Part shown: positions 8,757 to 17,154 of the stretch, in pieces
Numbering within the stretch: the first letter of the stretch is position 1
How the letters are laid out: each line of letters starts with the position of its first letter
DNA from: Flavobacteriales bacterium UBA7878
Lineage (GTDB): Bacteria > Bacteroidota > Bacteroidia > Flavobacteriales > Schleiferiaceae
Direction: 5' to 3'
Assembly: GCA_002501205.1 (NCBI GenBank)
Contig: DLRW01000071.1
Coordinates: 1 to 60,154, forward strand
Length of the DNA stretch: 60,154 nt
Notes under the pieces: model-generated
What the model saw: the letters and a program-made list of their open reading frames with translations, nothing else
Told to the model about the DNA's origin: nothing
Database searches by the model: none
Translations under genes and position numbers: made by a program

Positions 8757-9941
8757 ATGAAAAAACTACTATTTTCCGCTTTAGCCGCGATGACTGTAGT
8801 GTGCTCTTTAGACGCTCAAAGCATCGACTTTTCTAATTTTTCGGTTCCGGCAGCCGGATCGGATGTTTACTACCGAGCTAATATTTCTTCGGTGAGCCCT
8901 GCAACTCAGGGTAGCGGTCAAACCTGGGACTATTCTACTTTGATCCCTACCACCTTCGACTCCTTAGTCTATTTTGATGCGAAGGATAGTACAACCGGCT
9001 ATCCTGATGTTTACAATTTCGTTTACGATGATTTAACCAGCCCCAGTGGAGCCAGTATTGATGGTTATGAATTCTATAATATTAATGCGAGTGGCTTTTA
9101 TGTTGCCGCCTTTTACGTAGAAGATTATTGGGAGAGTTTAGGCGTGTTTACCGGAAATGCCGGGGATGAATTGGTAATCAATAAGCAGCGAATTCCTTTT
9201 CAAGACTCGGTATATTTCTTGAAATTTCCGGTAAATTCTCAAAGCACTTGGACCCGCTCCAATGATCGTATCGTAAATTTCAATTTAACGATTGCCGGCT
9301 TTGGATTAAACCAAGCTCCTGGATACATCAAAAACACCGATCAGGAAACCCGCTCTGTAGTGGGAGAAGGTCAAATTATTATTCCCGATGAAATGGGTAA
9401 TGCCCTTGCTCCTGTAGATGCTTACATGATCGACGTAATGCACACCACTACCGATAGCTTTTTCTTGGGTGGACAACCTGCACCGCCAGCTTTAATGAAT
9501 GCCTTTGGCATTACGCAAGGAAATTCACAAACTACCCACTTTGTAGTGTTTTATGCTAAAACAGGATCGGGCTATCCCGTAGTAAGTTATAATCTAGACG
9601 GACTAAACAATATCACTGGCTTCTTCTGCCGTCCTTACGTAGCCCGTAATTCCTTGGGAATTGGATTAAAAGAGATTCAAGCTTCTAATATCCAGGTTTA
9701 CCCTAACCCCATTCAAAGGGGTGAAACCTTAAGCATAACGCTTGAGAATGAAAATGACTTAGGCCAAATCGAAATTCTGAGCCTCAATGGTCAAGTATTG
9801 AGTCAAATCAATCGCAGCGAAATTGCTAACAGCGGCAAGCAAATAAATATCCTCCCCCCTGCACATCCTGGTTTATACCTGGTGCAAATCAAAAACCAAA
9901 ACGGTGAGGTTCTGAAAATGCAAAAGATTCAGGTTCTCTAA
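8757..9941 (+). CDS. Secreted protein with type IX secretion C-terminal sorting domain
   Basis: A signal peptide covers residues 1-20 (cut after LDAQ). The middle (about 21-310) is a beta-rich region without a domain I recognise. The last 80 residues form a type A Por secretion tail: IQVYPNPIQRGETLSITLEN, then GQIEILSLNGQVL, and LPPAHPGLYLVQIKNQNGEVLKMQKIQVL. Such proteins cross the outer membrane through the type IX system and are usually anchored to A-LPS or released. The gene is flanked on both sides by the palindromic repeat family. At 394 aa it appears complete. Confidence 0.85.
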   Translation: MKKLLFSALAAMTVVCSLDAQSIDFSNFSVPAAGSDVYYRANISSVSPATQGSGQTWDYSTLIPTTFDSLVYFDAKDSTTGYPDVYNFVYDDLTSPSGASIDGYEFYNINASGFYVAAFYVEDYWESLGVFTGNAGDELVINKQRIPFQDSVYFLKFPVNSQSTWTRSNDRIVNFNLTIAGFGLNQAPGYIKNTDQETRSVVGEGQIIIPDEMGNALAPVDAYMIDVMHTTTDSFFLGGQPAPPALMNAFGITQGNSQTTHFVVFYAKTGSGYPVVSYNLDGLNNITGFFCRPYVARNSLGIGLKEIQASNIQVYPNPIQRGETLSITLENENDLGQIEILSLNGQVLSQINRSEIANSGKQINILPPAHPGLYLVQIKNQNGEVLKMQKIQVL

Positions 9942-10013
9942 AGATTAATTTGTTCGCATAGCAATCCTAAGGCCACGGTCCATCATTACGATGACTGTGG
10001 CTTTAATATTTAA

Positions 10014-10072
10014 GGATCGAATTGCAAATTCGATCTAGTCATAATACTGGTATGAACTTGCAATTCAAGCCA
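10014..10072. repeat. REP-like palindrome, third copy, with degenerate partner
   Basis: Arms GATCGAATT (10015-10023) and AATTCGATC (10027-10035) pair perfectly around GCA. A degraded second palindrome (GAACTTGCAATTCAAGCC, about 10054-10071) follows. The order palindrome, CTAGT, ATACTGG, second palindrome, GAGTC resembles the copy at 8541-8629, so a two-palindrome unit seems to be the repeated element. It lies between the ends of 8757-9941 and kptA. Confidence 0.7.
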
Positions 10073-10083
10073 GAGTCTTATTT

Positions 10084-10626
10084 TCAAGCTTCTACAATAT
10101 ACTGAGCTGGCACGGCATCACAGAGCCATACTCCATTATCGGAACGATAAAATTCAAATCCCGCTTTGTGCATTTCAGCGGCTTTTACCTTTAATACTAT
10201 GGGCTTACCATAACGTTGCCCTACTGCCCTGGCCGTATCCGGATCGGCAGAAAGATGCACATGGTGACGATTGCCTTTTAGCAAGCCTTGAGCTCTAATG
10301 GAATCTAAATTCCTAAGGGCGGTGCCATGATATAGCACATCAGGTGGCTGCATGGCCTTTAAACCCAAATCCACCTCTATCGAATGCCCTTGATTAGCCC
10401 GAATCTTTGATTCATCGGAGGAAAAAACAAAACGCTTTTTATCACTTTGGGCCACCAAGGACTTCAATTCATCCCTTGACATGGGTGCCTTGTAGGCTGC
10501 CAATTTCTGGAGTAGCTCCTCTACCTCAGCCCAGCCATTTGGGTCCAGTTGCAATCCAATGGTCTCAGGTTTATGGCGCAGTACTAAACTGAGAAGCTTG
10601 CTTTGCTGGATATCTTTTTGGAACAT
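10084..10626 (-). CDS. kptA: RNA 2'-phosphotransferase, Tpt1/KptA family
   Basis: KptA/Tpt1 moves an internal 2'-phosphate from RNA to NAD+, giving ADP-ribose 1'',2''-cyclic phosphate. The N-terminal wing holds LLSLVLRHKPE and LDPNGWAEVEELL. The C-terminal ART-like lobe holds LYHGT, RHHVHLS, AVGQRYGKP and FYRSDNGVWLCDAVPAQYI, all typical of the family. At 180 aa it is full length. Bacteria have no known tRNA-splicing need for this enzyme, so its substrate is unclear. It is a single gene between repeat-rich gaps. Confidence 0.93.
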   Translation of the reverse strand: MFQKDIQQSKLLSLVLRHKPETIGLQLDPNGWAEVEELLQKLAAYKAPMSRDELKSLVAQSDKKRFVFSSDESKIRANQGHSIEVDLGLKAMQPPDVLYHGTALRNLDSIRAQGLLKGNRHHVHLSADPDTARAVGQRYGKPIVLKVKAAEMHKAGFEFYRSDNGVWLCDAVPAQYIVEA

Positions 10627-10693
10627 TATTAATCAGCTAAGGAATTGAGCTATGCAATATAAGAGGAGATTTGGATTGGTTGATTCTTTGGTT

Positions 10694-10914
10694 GCTTCAC
10701 CGCCCGCTCCTTCGTCGCTAGAGTCACAAAGAGCGCAGAGGTGCACAGAGGGACCTACTGGCAGATAGGGAGATGCTTTGCCAACCTTAGCCCCTTCGTT
10801 TCTTTGCGGTTTGCTTCACCGCCCGCTTCGCTGTCGCTAGAGGCACAAAGGACGCGGAGGTGCACAGAGGTGGATTGCGGTTTACTTCACTCTGCCCGCC
10901 TACCGGCAGGCAGG
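10694..10914. repeat. Composite intergenic repeat, two tandem copies plus CCGGCAGG palindrome
   Basis: Copy one (10694-10812) has CTTCACCGCCCGCTCC, then CGCAGAGGTGCACAGAG, and ends TTTCTTTGCGGTT. Copy two (10813-10887) repeats the first half with CGCGGAGGTGCACAGAG. It is followed by CCCGCCTACCGGCAGGCAGG (about 10895-10914). Related copies lie at 13195-13433, 14241-14400, 27850-28130, 29691-30020 and 55260-55757. This 309-nt gap holds no gene I can support. Confidence 0.8.
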
Positions 10915-10935
10915 ATCCCCTTTGTTTCTTCTCCA

Positions 10936-11520
10936 TTAATGAACATAGGTCCAGTGACAAATAAAGGTATAACCAGCATTTGCCGTGAATGTAGTTGTTG
11001 AAGGAAAGCCTCTATCCAATAAATAGCTTGTCCAAACTTCTCCGCCTGTAACAACTCCCCCCATGAAGGTGTCGGAAACAATAAACTCCCGATCATAAAG
11101 TGACACACCAAAATCTGAGGTACTTGGTAGATTGACATCAGGGTTTAAATCAAAGGTGTAGTTACTTGTATTAATTGCATCTTGATAATGATCTGATTCG
11201 TAAACTTCATTGCCTCCTGAATAGACTCTAATATAAATATCAGGCCCGGTTCCGTCACTATCCCAGCCACCGCCTTGATCATTAGTTTGAGGAAACTGAG
11301 TTACTTGGACCCGGGTTAAAATAATACTCACCGGTCTCAATTCATTTGCACATGAAGGACCTGAATAACCAGGATCACAATCGCAATCTCCATTGATACA
11401 CTCCCCATTTTCACAGGTAATTCCAGCACAGGGATCTAGGATGCTTTTTCCATCTTCGGTACATGAACTAAGAGTTAGAAATACTGCGAAGATGAAGGTT
11501 AATAGTCTTGATACTTTCAT
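10936..11520 (-). CDS. EGF-like domain lipoprotein
   Basis: I start at the ATG at 11520, which gives a clean lipoprotein signal with lipobox TLSSC and Cys20; the longer ORF start at 11547 adds nine unlikely residues. After the anchor comes an EGF-like module (DPCAGITCENGECINGDCDCDPGYSGPSC pattern: six Cys in about 30 residues), then a beta-rich domain of about 140 residues with no family I recognise (GGGWDSDGTGPDIYIRV, FGVSLYDREF). It is probably exported to the cell envelope or surface. Function is unknown. Confidence 0.75.
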   Translation of the reverse strand: MKVSRLLTFIFAVFLTLSSCTEDGKSILDPCAGITCENGECINGDCDCDPGYSGPSCANELRPVSIILTRVQVTQFPQTNDQGGGWDSDGTGPDIYIRVYSGGNEVYESDHYQDAINTSNYTFDLNPDVNLPSTSDFGVSLYDREFIVSDTFMGGVVTGGEVWTSYLLDRGFPSTTTFTANAGYTFICHWTYVH

Positions 11521-11646
11521 TTGGATTGGTTTCGATAGATTAATCACATCCTTTTCTTGCTAAAGGACTAGAATTCAACCTCCAAAATTATTAGTTTATC
11601 AAGGTCAGCCCCTATCTATTCAATAAATACAGGAAAAATCCTGTTT

Positions 11647-12323
11647 TTATTGAATCCTACTTTTAATTAAACAAGGTTTATTAAATGGCTCATTGCTATT
11701 TGGTTCTGTAGGTATCCCCCATTCAAATCGCTCTACACTATCATTGCGATTAATACGATACAGCTCCTTATAATCTTGACCAGATACCACATAGGAACGA
11801 ATTAGTCCCGTCTCATAATCCCAATCCGGATTTTTAATCCTATTAAATCCTTCAATCTTTTTAAGGCTTGGACCATCCTTTTCTATCAAAAAGAGATTAT
11901 AGGTCCAATTACTGCGAACATCTGAAGCACATTGTGTTAAGAGGTCAGGTATATGATCACTATTGAAATCTTTAACTCCACCTTTTCAAAATCAGAATGA
12001 ATGAGATCGCTATAAATCACATGAAAAGTAGAATTCACCTTATGAACCAATTCAAGCCGCTGGTTCGGAATGTCTTCACTCACAAAATTCGAATCGATTT
12101 GAATCAATCGGACATCATAATTTGATACACCCAGGATCGATTCCAAACTGAAAATCAGGGTATCACTGTCCTTTTCCTCTTTTAATAGGGGCTCTGAAAC
12201 CTGTTGTGCCACTTCCTTAGTTTCCTCAGAACCTTGTAAAGGGCTACTTTCCCATTTATATAGGATCAATGCCAGTAGTACCAACAGCACACTAAGAAAT
12301 ATTCTAATCCCCTTATCCTCCAT
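11647..12323 (-). pseudogene. XAC2610-like exported protein broken by a one-base frameshift
   Basis: Two frames together make one gene. The first (12323 down to about 11973) has an N-terminal membrane anchor (IRIFLSVLLVLLALILYKW) and a charged linker. The second (about 11970 down to 11647) continues as DFNSDHIPDLLTQCASDVRSNWTYNLFLIEKDG. Restoring one A in the A-run opposite 11971-11973 gives VELKDFNSDHIPDLL, a continuous VCBS-like pattern typical of XAC2610-type proteins. A frameshift in a homopolymer can be a real mutation or a base-calling error. The start at 12323 abuts the stop of the preceding minus-strand gene, so the two form an operon. Confidence 0.7.
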
Positions 12324-13133
12324 CTAAAGCTTATAAAAACGATTGTCTTCTATCGAATAGCTGAATAAATAAACATCTCTGGAGGCGATATTTATCCATT
12401 TTGGAAATAGCTCCACTCTTAATGCTTCATGATTGGGTTTAGCTAAACCTTCAGGTTTCCAAGTCATCTCTTGAAGAAGCCGGCCTTCCTTATAAACCTT
12501 TATCCCATCAGCTTGACTGATAAAAATTAAACCCTGTGCTTCAAATGGTAATAGATAGTGAAGCTTCCCTATTTCTTCATTAGAAATACTAGCGTATAAG
12601 GCATCTTCCTTGAAGTAAAGCCTTAAAGCTCCAATTTGCTCCAGATTATAAGCACTGGTTTGAGGCATTGAATCTACCGGCAACAAGTTTTGATTAAAGA
12701 GCTGCAAAGCCAAACTCGGTTTTAATTTAAGTTCATCATAGCAGAAAGATGACCATTGCTCAGAACCGAAATACAGAACAATGGATTGCAAATAGCTCAA
12801 ACTAATTTCTTGCTTTAATCCATTGAGATAGCAGTAATAGCCATTTGGATAGCGGTACATCTCTACCCCTTTGGTGGAGTCCATCCATTGGGCGGTCATT
12901 ATTTCGAAATGCAATTGGCCTCGCTGCAAATAGCCTTTATGTTTTAAGCTATCGATATACGAATCCAAGCTTGCCGCCATGGCCTTGTATAATGCTCTAT
13001 CCAAGGGATTATCATAGCGATAAATAATTTCCAGTTTTAGATTGGGACTGTTGTAGCTATACGAATCCAATTCGGGCGTTGCTGAGAGTTGCAGCCCTAG
13101 CAGGATTAAGATGAAGAGAATGGTTTTTTTCAA
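12324..13133 (-). CDS. Exported hypothetical protein
   Basis: The 269-aa protein has a signal peptide (MKKTILFILILLGLQLSA) and no lipobox. The mature part mixes alpha and beta segments and has no motif I recognise. It is the first gene of a two-gene minus-strand unit: the next gene starts directly after its stop. TATCTTCG on the minus strand about 35-50 nt upstream resembles the TAnnTTTG -7 box with one mismatch. It is probably an envelope protein. Confidence 0.65.
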   Translation of the reverse strand: MKKTILFILILLGLQLSATPELDSYSYNSPNLKLEIIYRYDNPLDRALYKAMAASLDSYIDSLKHKGYLQRGQLHFEIMTAQWMDSTKGVEMYRYPNGYYCYLNGLKQEISLSYLQSIVLYFGSEQWSSFCYDELKLKPSLALQLFNQNLLPVDSMPQTSAYNLEQIGALRLYFKEDALYASISNEEIGKLHYLLPFEAQGLIFISQADGIKVYKEGRLLQEMTWKPEGLAKPNHEALRVELFPKWINIASRDVYLFSYSIEDNRFYKL

Positions 13134-13194
13134 GATGCAGGAAGCTTGGAACGAAGATAGATTATTGAGTGATAAGGAGGGCTTTTAATGGCTG

Positions 13195-13433
13195 CTTCAC
13201 CGCCCGCTTCGCTACCCGCCTACCGGCAGGCAGGGAGGCACAAAGAACGCAGAGGTTCACAGAGGTCTAAGAAGATGCTTTGCGAAACTTCCTACCTATC
13301 GGCAGGCGGGTGCGGTTAAACCCACGGCACCAAAATTTGAAAGACAAATCATACTTCCTTGACTCCAATTATATCTACCTTCTATCGTCTATCTACTATC
13401 GTCTCAAACGAACGACCAACTACTATCTACCAA
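13195..13433. repeat. Composite intergenic repeat with satellite modules
   Basis: The block contains CTTCACCGCCCGCTTCG, CCCGCCTACCGGCAGGCAGG (13215-13234), CGCAGAGGTTCACAGAG, ATGCTTTGCGAAACTT, a second GGCAGGCGGG half, GCGGTTAAACCCACGGCACC and then a low-complexity stretch of TCTATCGTCTATCTACT and CCAACTACTATCTACC type. The stretch from GCGGTTAAACCCACGGCACC onward is closely matched at about 29901-29970. No gene is visible in the roughly 300-nt gap. Confidence 0.78.
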
Positions 13434-14108
13434 CTACTTTAAAGCCCCCATCCCATATCTCACTCCCAATCCCACATGCCAAATGCGGGCTTCCCAGCGG
13501 GCATTATCCAAAGCCACCTGAGCAATGCCCTGATAGCATAAGCTTTCTATTTGCCAACGATCGGTGATTTGATAGGCCAGCCCAAAGCGCGGACCGAAAT
13601 CCAGATCCTTAACCGGAACATCATCATAACGAATATCAGACTGAACCAGGGTTCCGTTTTCAGTGAATTCACTCCTCAAGCGGGCACTGCTTCCTAAAAG
13701 CCATGATGTTTGCCAACCAAACTGAAATTGCCACTCATTCCAGGAATAGGCAATGTACACTGGCATAGAGTAGTATAAAAACTGGCGATTGTAGGTATTA
13801 TAGATCTCCCCCATCACCTGATTATTCTGATCTCGAAGCGGTAGCCCTACTTTCTCTTTAGCATACAGCTGCTGAAACTGTACATCGCAACCCACTGTCC
13901 AATGCTCAGATAATTCATACTGATAAAATGCTCCAAAAGCAGCATAGGGCGCTAAAAGCAAAGTATAGGTTTCCAATTCCATATTCCAGTCGGTTTCCAT
14001 CTGGTTGACCCCTCCCATGATCTGCAAGCCTACTCGGTGCTGTGCCTGGCTTTGTATTGAAAGGAAAAGGAATAAAAAGAGAATAGCAGTATTTCGGTAG
14101 GCTAACAT
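13434..14108 (-). CDS. Outer-membrane beta-barrel protein
   Basis: A signal peptide (LFLFLFLSIQSQAQ) is followed by alternating hydrophobic/polar strands and aromatic girdle residues (YAAFGAFYQYELSEHWTVGCDVQFQ, WQFQFGWQTSWLLGS, FGPRFGLAYQITDRWQI). It ends in a strand-like WHVGLGVRYGMGALK. The length of 224 aa suits an 8-10 strand barrel of the OMP_b-brl type. It sits between two composite repeats with no close partner. Ligand or role is not evident. Confidence 0.75.
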   Translation of the reverse strand: MLAYRNTAILFLFLFLSIQSQAQHRVGLQIMGGVNQMETDWNMELETYTLLLAPYAAFGAFYQYELSEHWTVGCDVQFQQLYAKEKVGLPLRDQNNQVMGEIYNTYNRQFLYYSMPVYIAYSWNEWQFQFGWQTSWLLGSSARLRSEFTENGTLVQSDIRYDDVPVKDLDFGPRFGLAYQITDRWQIESLCYQGIAQVALDNARWEARIWHVGLGVRYGMGALK

Positions 14109-14240
14109 AGGGAAGCTTTTTAGGTTCTTTTAAGGCTTTAAACGGTATGCTTGAATATATGGTATTTGCTGAGATGGATATTTCTTTTTAAAGGATGCTT
14201 GGGGGAGCTGTAGGGTTGGAAACTGGGGTGGATACTCTTT

Positions 14241-14400
14241 GCTTCACCGATTGCTTCACCGCCCGCTCCTTCGTCGCTAGAGACGCAGAGGACGCAGAGG
14301 TGCACAGAGAAGCTTTGCAAACCTTCGCCCCTTTGCTTCTTTGCGGTTAAACCCGCCAACTACCAACGACTACCTACCATATACCATCTACCCACTACTC
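14241..14400. repeat. Composite intergenic repeat
   Basis: It contains CTTCACCGCCCGCTCCTTCG, ACGCAGAGGTGCACAGAG, AAGCTTTGCAAACCTTCGCC, CTTCTTTGCGGTTAAACCC and then a CCAACTACCAACGACTACC / CCATCTACCCACTACTCC satellite. It fills the 326-nt gap between the outer-membrane gene and the interrupted regulator. CATCTTTGCCC directly before the start at 14435 may be a -7-like promoter element. Confidence 0.78.
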
Positions 14401-14434
14401 CAATCCCCAAATTCCCCATCTTTGCCCCTCCCCA

Positions 14435-16186
14435 ATGAAAGCAGGTAGCAAACTCTCCATAGCCGTTTTACCCCTGGTGAACCGATCGAGTAATCCGGAG
14501 GATGAATACATCAGCGATGGGATGACGGAGGAACTCATCCTCTCCCTTAGCAAGATTCCGGGCTTAAAGGTGAGTGCCCTAACCTCTTCCTTTAGCTTTA
14601 AGGAAAAGGCCCTCGATATTAGAGATATTGGTGTGCAATTAGGGGTAGATAACCTATTGGAAGGCAGCATCCGTAAATCCGGGAATCAGCTGCGCATCAG
14701 TTTGCAATTGATTAATGTAGAAGATGGCTTTTGCCTTTGGGCCGATCGCTTTAAGCGGGATATATCCGACATCTTCGCCCTGCAAGATGAAATCAGCCTG
14801 GTGGTGGCCGATCGAATTCGTGAGAATTTTGGGCACCTTGAATTTTCGGATAACCTGGTTAATAAAAGCACCAGCAGCATTTCGGCCTATGAGCATTATC
14901 TCAAAGGCCGACATAAAATGCGGGAGTGGACCGCCGAAAACCTGGAAACCGCCATTGCCCATCAAAAGCAAGCCATCGCCGAAGATCCAAGCTTTGCTAA
15001 GGCCTATTTCGAAATTGCCTGGTCTTATATCATGCTTATCGCCTGGGGATATATTGATCCCGAGGAAACCATAGAACTGGTACATTCCTATGCCCGACGA
15101 GGTAAAAGTCTGGTGCAGGAATCCGCTGAATACTACTACCTAATGGCCACCGAAGCCTTTTGGCTACAATGGGATTTCAAGAAATCGCGGGCCTTCTTAC
15201 TTCAAGCTTTAGCCTTGGATCCAGAAAACAGCACTATGCTCGAAAGCATGGCCGAGCTCTGTCTACCTTCTGGTCATTTTGAGGAAGGCTTGCAATACAT
15301 CAACCAAAGTCTGGAGATAGATCCCCTTTCCCCTAATCACTGGTTTACCAAGGCCCACCTCCTCAATTTTAAAGGAGAACAGGAAGAGGCCCTGAAGCTC
15401 TATGACTATTGCCTGGAGCTCAATCCTAAATTCAGTTTGGCCTGGGGACATAAAATTCAAATCTTACTTCAATTGCAGCGCAAGGCAGAACTGGAAAACT
15501 GCTTAGAACATTGCGATGCACCCGAAAAAGTGGAGGAGCTCTATCTGCGAATGCATGGCTCCCCCGTCGAAAAGGAAAAGCTAAGTCTGCCTGCCAGCGA
15601 TGCAGAAAGCAGCCTCTTTCCCTGGAACCTTTACCTCTGGGCGCATTCTGATCATTTGAAAGAAGCCACCGCCTATCTCCAAAAAATGATCCATCAGAAA
15701 GCTGGGACCTGCATCAATTATCGCTTTGATCCCCTGCTAAAGCCCCTAAGAGAATATCCCTCCGCGCAAGCACTATTCGAATTGGAAAGCTGGGATAGTA
15801 TCCAAAACCGAAAGGTTCAGGCTCATGCAGAGTAAAAACCGGATTTTCAATTCTTAAAACAACTTGAGGAGCTAATTCAAGCGGAGGAGCTCTACCTCAA
15901 CCCTAAGCTGAGCTTGCGAGAATTGGCCGAAACCCTGAATTGCAGCCCTAACTATCTATCCTGGCAAATCAATAAGGGTTTGGGGCAAAACTTTAATGAA
16001 TATGTAAATGGCTTTCGCCTGAAGCGTTTCCAGCATATCGCCCTCCTGCCGGAAAACAAAACCCTTACCCTGCTGGCTTTGGCCTTCGACAGTGGTTTCA
16101 ATACTAAATCCGTATTTAACGAGTACTTTAAAAAGCAAACCGGATTAAGCCCGCGAGCCTGGTTAAAAGCCCGACAACTTCCTTAA
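14435..16186 (+). pseudogene. TolB-like/TPR/AraC regulator interrupted by an in-frame stop
   Basis: Residues 1-130 form a TolB/FlgO-like domain (SIAVLPLVNRSSNPEDEYISDGMTEEL, LLEGSIRKSGNQLRI). TPR helices follow to about 330. TAA at 15833-15835 ends this frame, but the same frame continues without shift (FLKQLEELIQAEELYLNPKL) into an AraC helix-turn-helix (LRELAETLNCSPNYLSWQI, ALAFDSGFNTKSVFNEYFKK, LSPRAWLK). From ATG to the last stop it spans 1752 nt, exactly the length of the intact paralogue at 17155. One substitution (for example GAA to TAA) would explain it. The TPR half and the DNA-binding half may now be separate proteins, made together by readthrough, or dead. A start for the second half is possible at TTG 15914. 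Confidence 0.75.
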
Positions 16187-16200
16187 TCTCCTACTTCTTC

Positions 16201-16251
16201 CTGAATTTCATTTTCGGACGATTGGCGCCTGCATCCCCCGCACCTTTGCCC
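16201..16251 (+). promoter_or_regulatory. Shared promoter/operator, copy 1
   Basis: CTGAAT at 16201, GGACGATTGG at 16216-16225 and CACCTTTGCCC at 16241-16251 precede the ATG at 16274. CACCTTTG resembles the Bacteroidota -7 box TAnnTTTG, and ATTGG could serve as the -33 element. The same blocks at the same offsets (0, +16, +41) occur at 18921 and 23519. This suggests a common activator, plausibly one of the adjacent AraC-type regulators. Confidence 0.65.
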
Positions 16252-16273
16252 TCGAATTCAAAATAACTAAAAC

Positions 16274-17047
16274 ATGAAAATGAAATTCACCCTTATGATC
16301 GCCCTTGCCATGGGTACTCTTAGCAGCTTTGCTCAAATCAGCATGCCTAAAAATGAAATCAGCCTGTACAGCAGTGCCGGTGGAGGCATTTGGAACAATC
16401 CCGCTCGTAATTCGGCCGACTACTTTAGTAATAGTCGCATGTGGTCTTTAGCCTATCGTCGTCAAAGTGATAATCTGGCTTATTGGGGCGCATCCATGGA
16501 TTACAGCGGTGGTCGCTTAGCTCTCGAAAACAACAATGGAGCAGAACTGGCCTTTATGCAATTTAAGTTCAATGCAGAATACGGCTTTAATCTCCTTCAA
16601 ACGGAGCATTGGGCCTTATCCAGCGGATTGCGTTACCAAGCCTTAGGTCGTTTGGTTTCCGATCAAGCGAATTTTGATGAAGGCATGCCCTACCAGCATT
16701 TCAGTCGCCAGGGTATTGATTTAAGCTTAGGATCTCGCTATCAAAACAATAGCTGGACCCTTAAGGCCGATGCTAGCCTGCCCTTGCTATCTTGGGTAGA
16801 CCTCAGCGCACCCTCTGAAAATGCCGAGCTGAATTCCGATTTATTGAACAATGTTTTCGGTGCCAATCAATTTATGGGCTGGCATAAATACTTCGCCTTC
16901 GACCTTCGTTTCGAAGCGCAGTATGCCCTTAATAGCTGGTTCGCTCTCAGTGCTTTATATCTGGGAGATCTACAGGTAATGTCTAAATCCAATCAACTAC
17001 AATTTAGCGACTCCCATCTGGGAATCGGTGCCAACTTTAGGTTTTAG
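16274..17047 (+). CDS. Outer-membrane beta-barrel protein, regulon member
   Basis: A signal peptide (MKMKFTLMIALAMGTLSSFAQ) precedes a 236-residue barrel rich in alternating strands (MWSLAYRRQSDNLAYWGASMDYSGG, LGIGANFRF at the C-terminus with terminal Phe). It shares segment patterns with the barrel at 25405, for example TEHWALSSGLRYQALG against HENWNLSLGPRYTLD, and NNSWTLKADASLPLLSW against NSAWRLEADLAFSLISS, so the two are probably paralogues. It follows the interrupted regulator and copy 1 of the shared promoter. Substrate is unknown. Confidence 0.72.
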   Translation: MKMKFTLMIALAMGTLSSFAQISMPKNEISLYSSAGGGIWNNPARNSADYFSNSRMWSLAYRRQSDNLAYWGASMDYSGGRLALENNNGAELAFMQFKFNAEYGFNLLQTEHWALSSGLRYQALGRLVSDQANFDEGMPYQHFSRQGIDLSLGSRYQNNSWTLKADASLPLLSWVDLSAPSENAELNSDLLNNVFGANQFMGWHKYFAFDLRFEAQYALNSWFALSALYLGDLQVMSKSNQLQFSDSHLGIGANFRF

Positions 17048-17127
17048 TTGGATTGTTCCGGCCACGCTTCTCGATATATATTCGGGAGGCGGGCCGGATT
17101 TTCGCTTTTGCAATAGTTTGCAATCCT

Positions 17128-17135
17128 TATTTTTG
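17128..17135 (+). promoter_or_regulatory. -7 promoter element for TolB/TPR/AraC regulator
   Basis: TATTTTTG matches the Bacteroidota -7 consensus TAnnTTTG exactly. It lies 19 nt before the ATG at 17155. TTTTG at 17106-17110, 17 nt upstream, could be the -33 element. Confidence 0.5.
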
Positions 17136-17154
17136 ATCCGCTCCAAACCAAACT

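Noticed and set aside
10741..11001. Open frame of 86 codons in the repeat-rich gap
   Set aside because: It consists of composite repeat DNA and overlaps the EGF-like lipoprotein; there is no protein-like conservation pattern.
10887..11138. Open frame of 83 codons on the minus strand
   Set aside because: Shadow of the EGF-like lipoprotein and of the CCGGCAGG repeat.
13280..13567. Open frame of 95 codons
   Set aside because: Low-complexity satellite sequence that runs into the barrel gene on the other strand.
14654..15085. Long open frame of 143 codons opposite the TPR regulator
   Set aside because: Antisense shadow of a real TolB/TPR gene; the plus-strand frame has clear domains.
15836..15913. 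Possible frameshift rather than a stop in the first regulator
   Set aside because: Both halves are in the same frame and the total length equals that of the intact paralogue, so a nonsense codon explains it without an indel.
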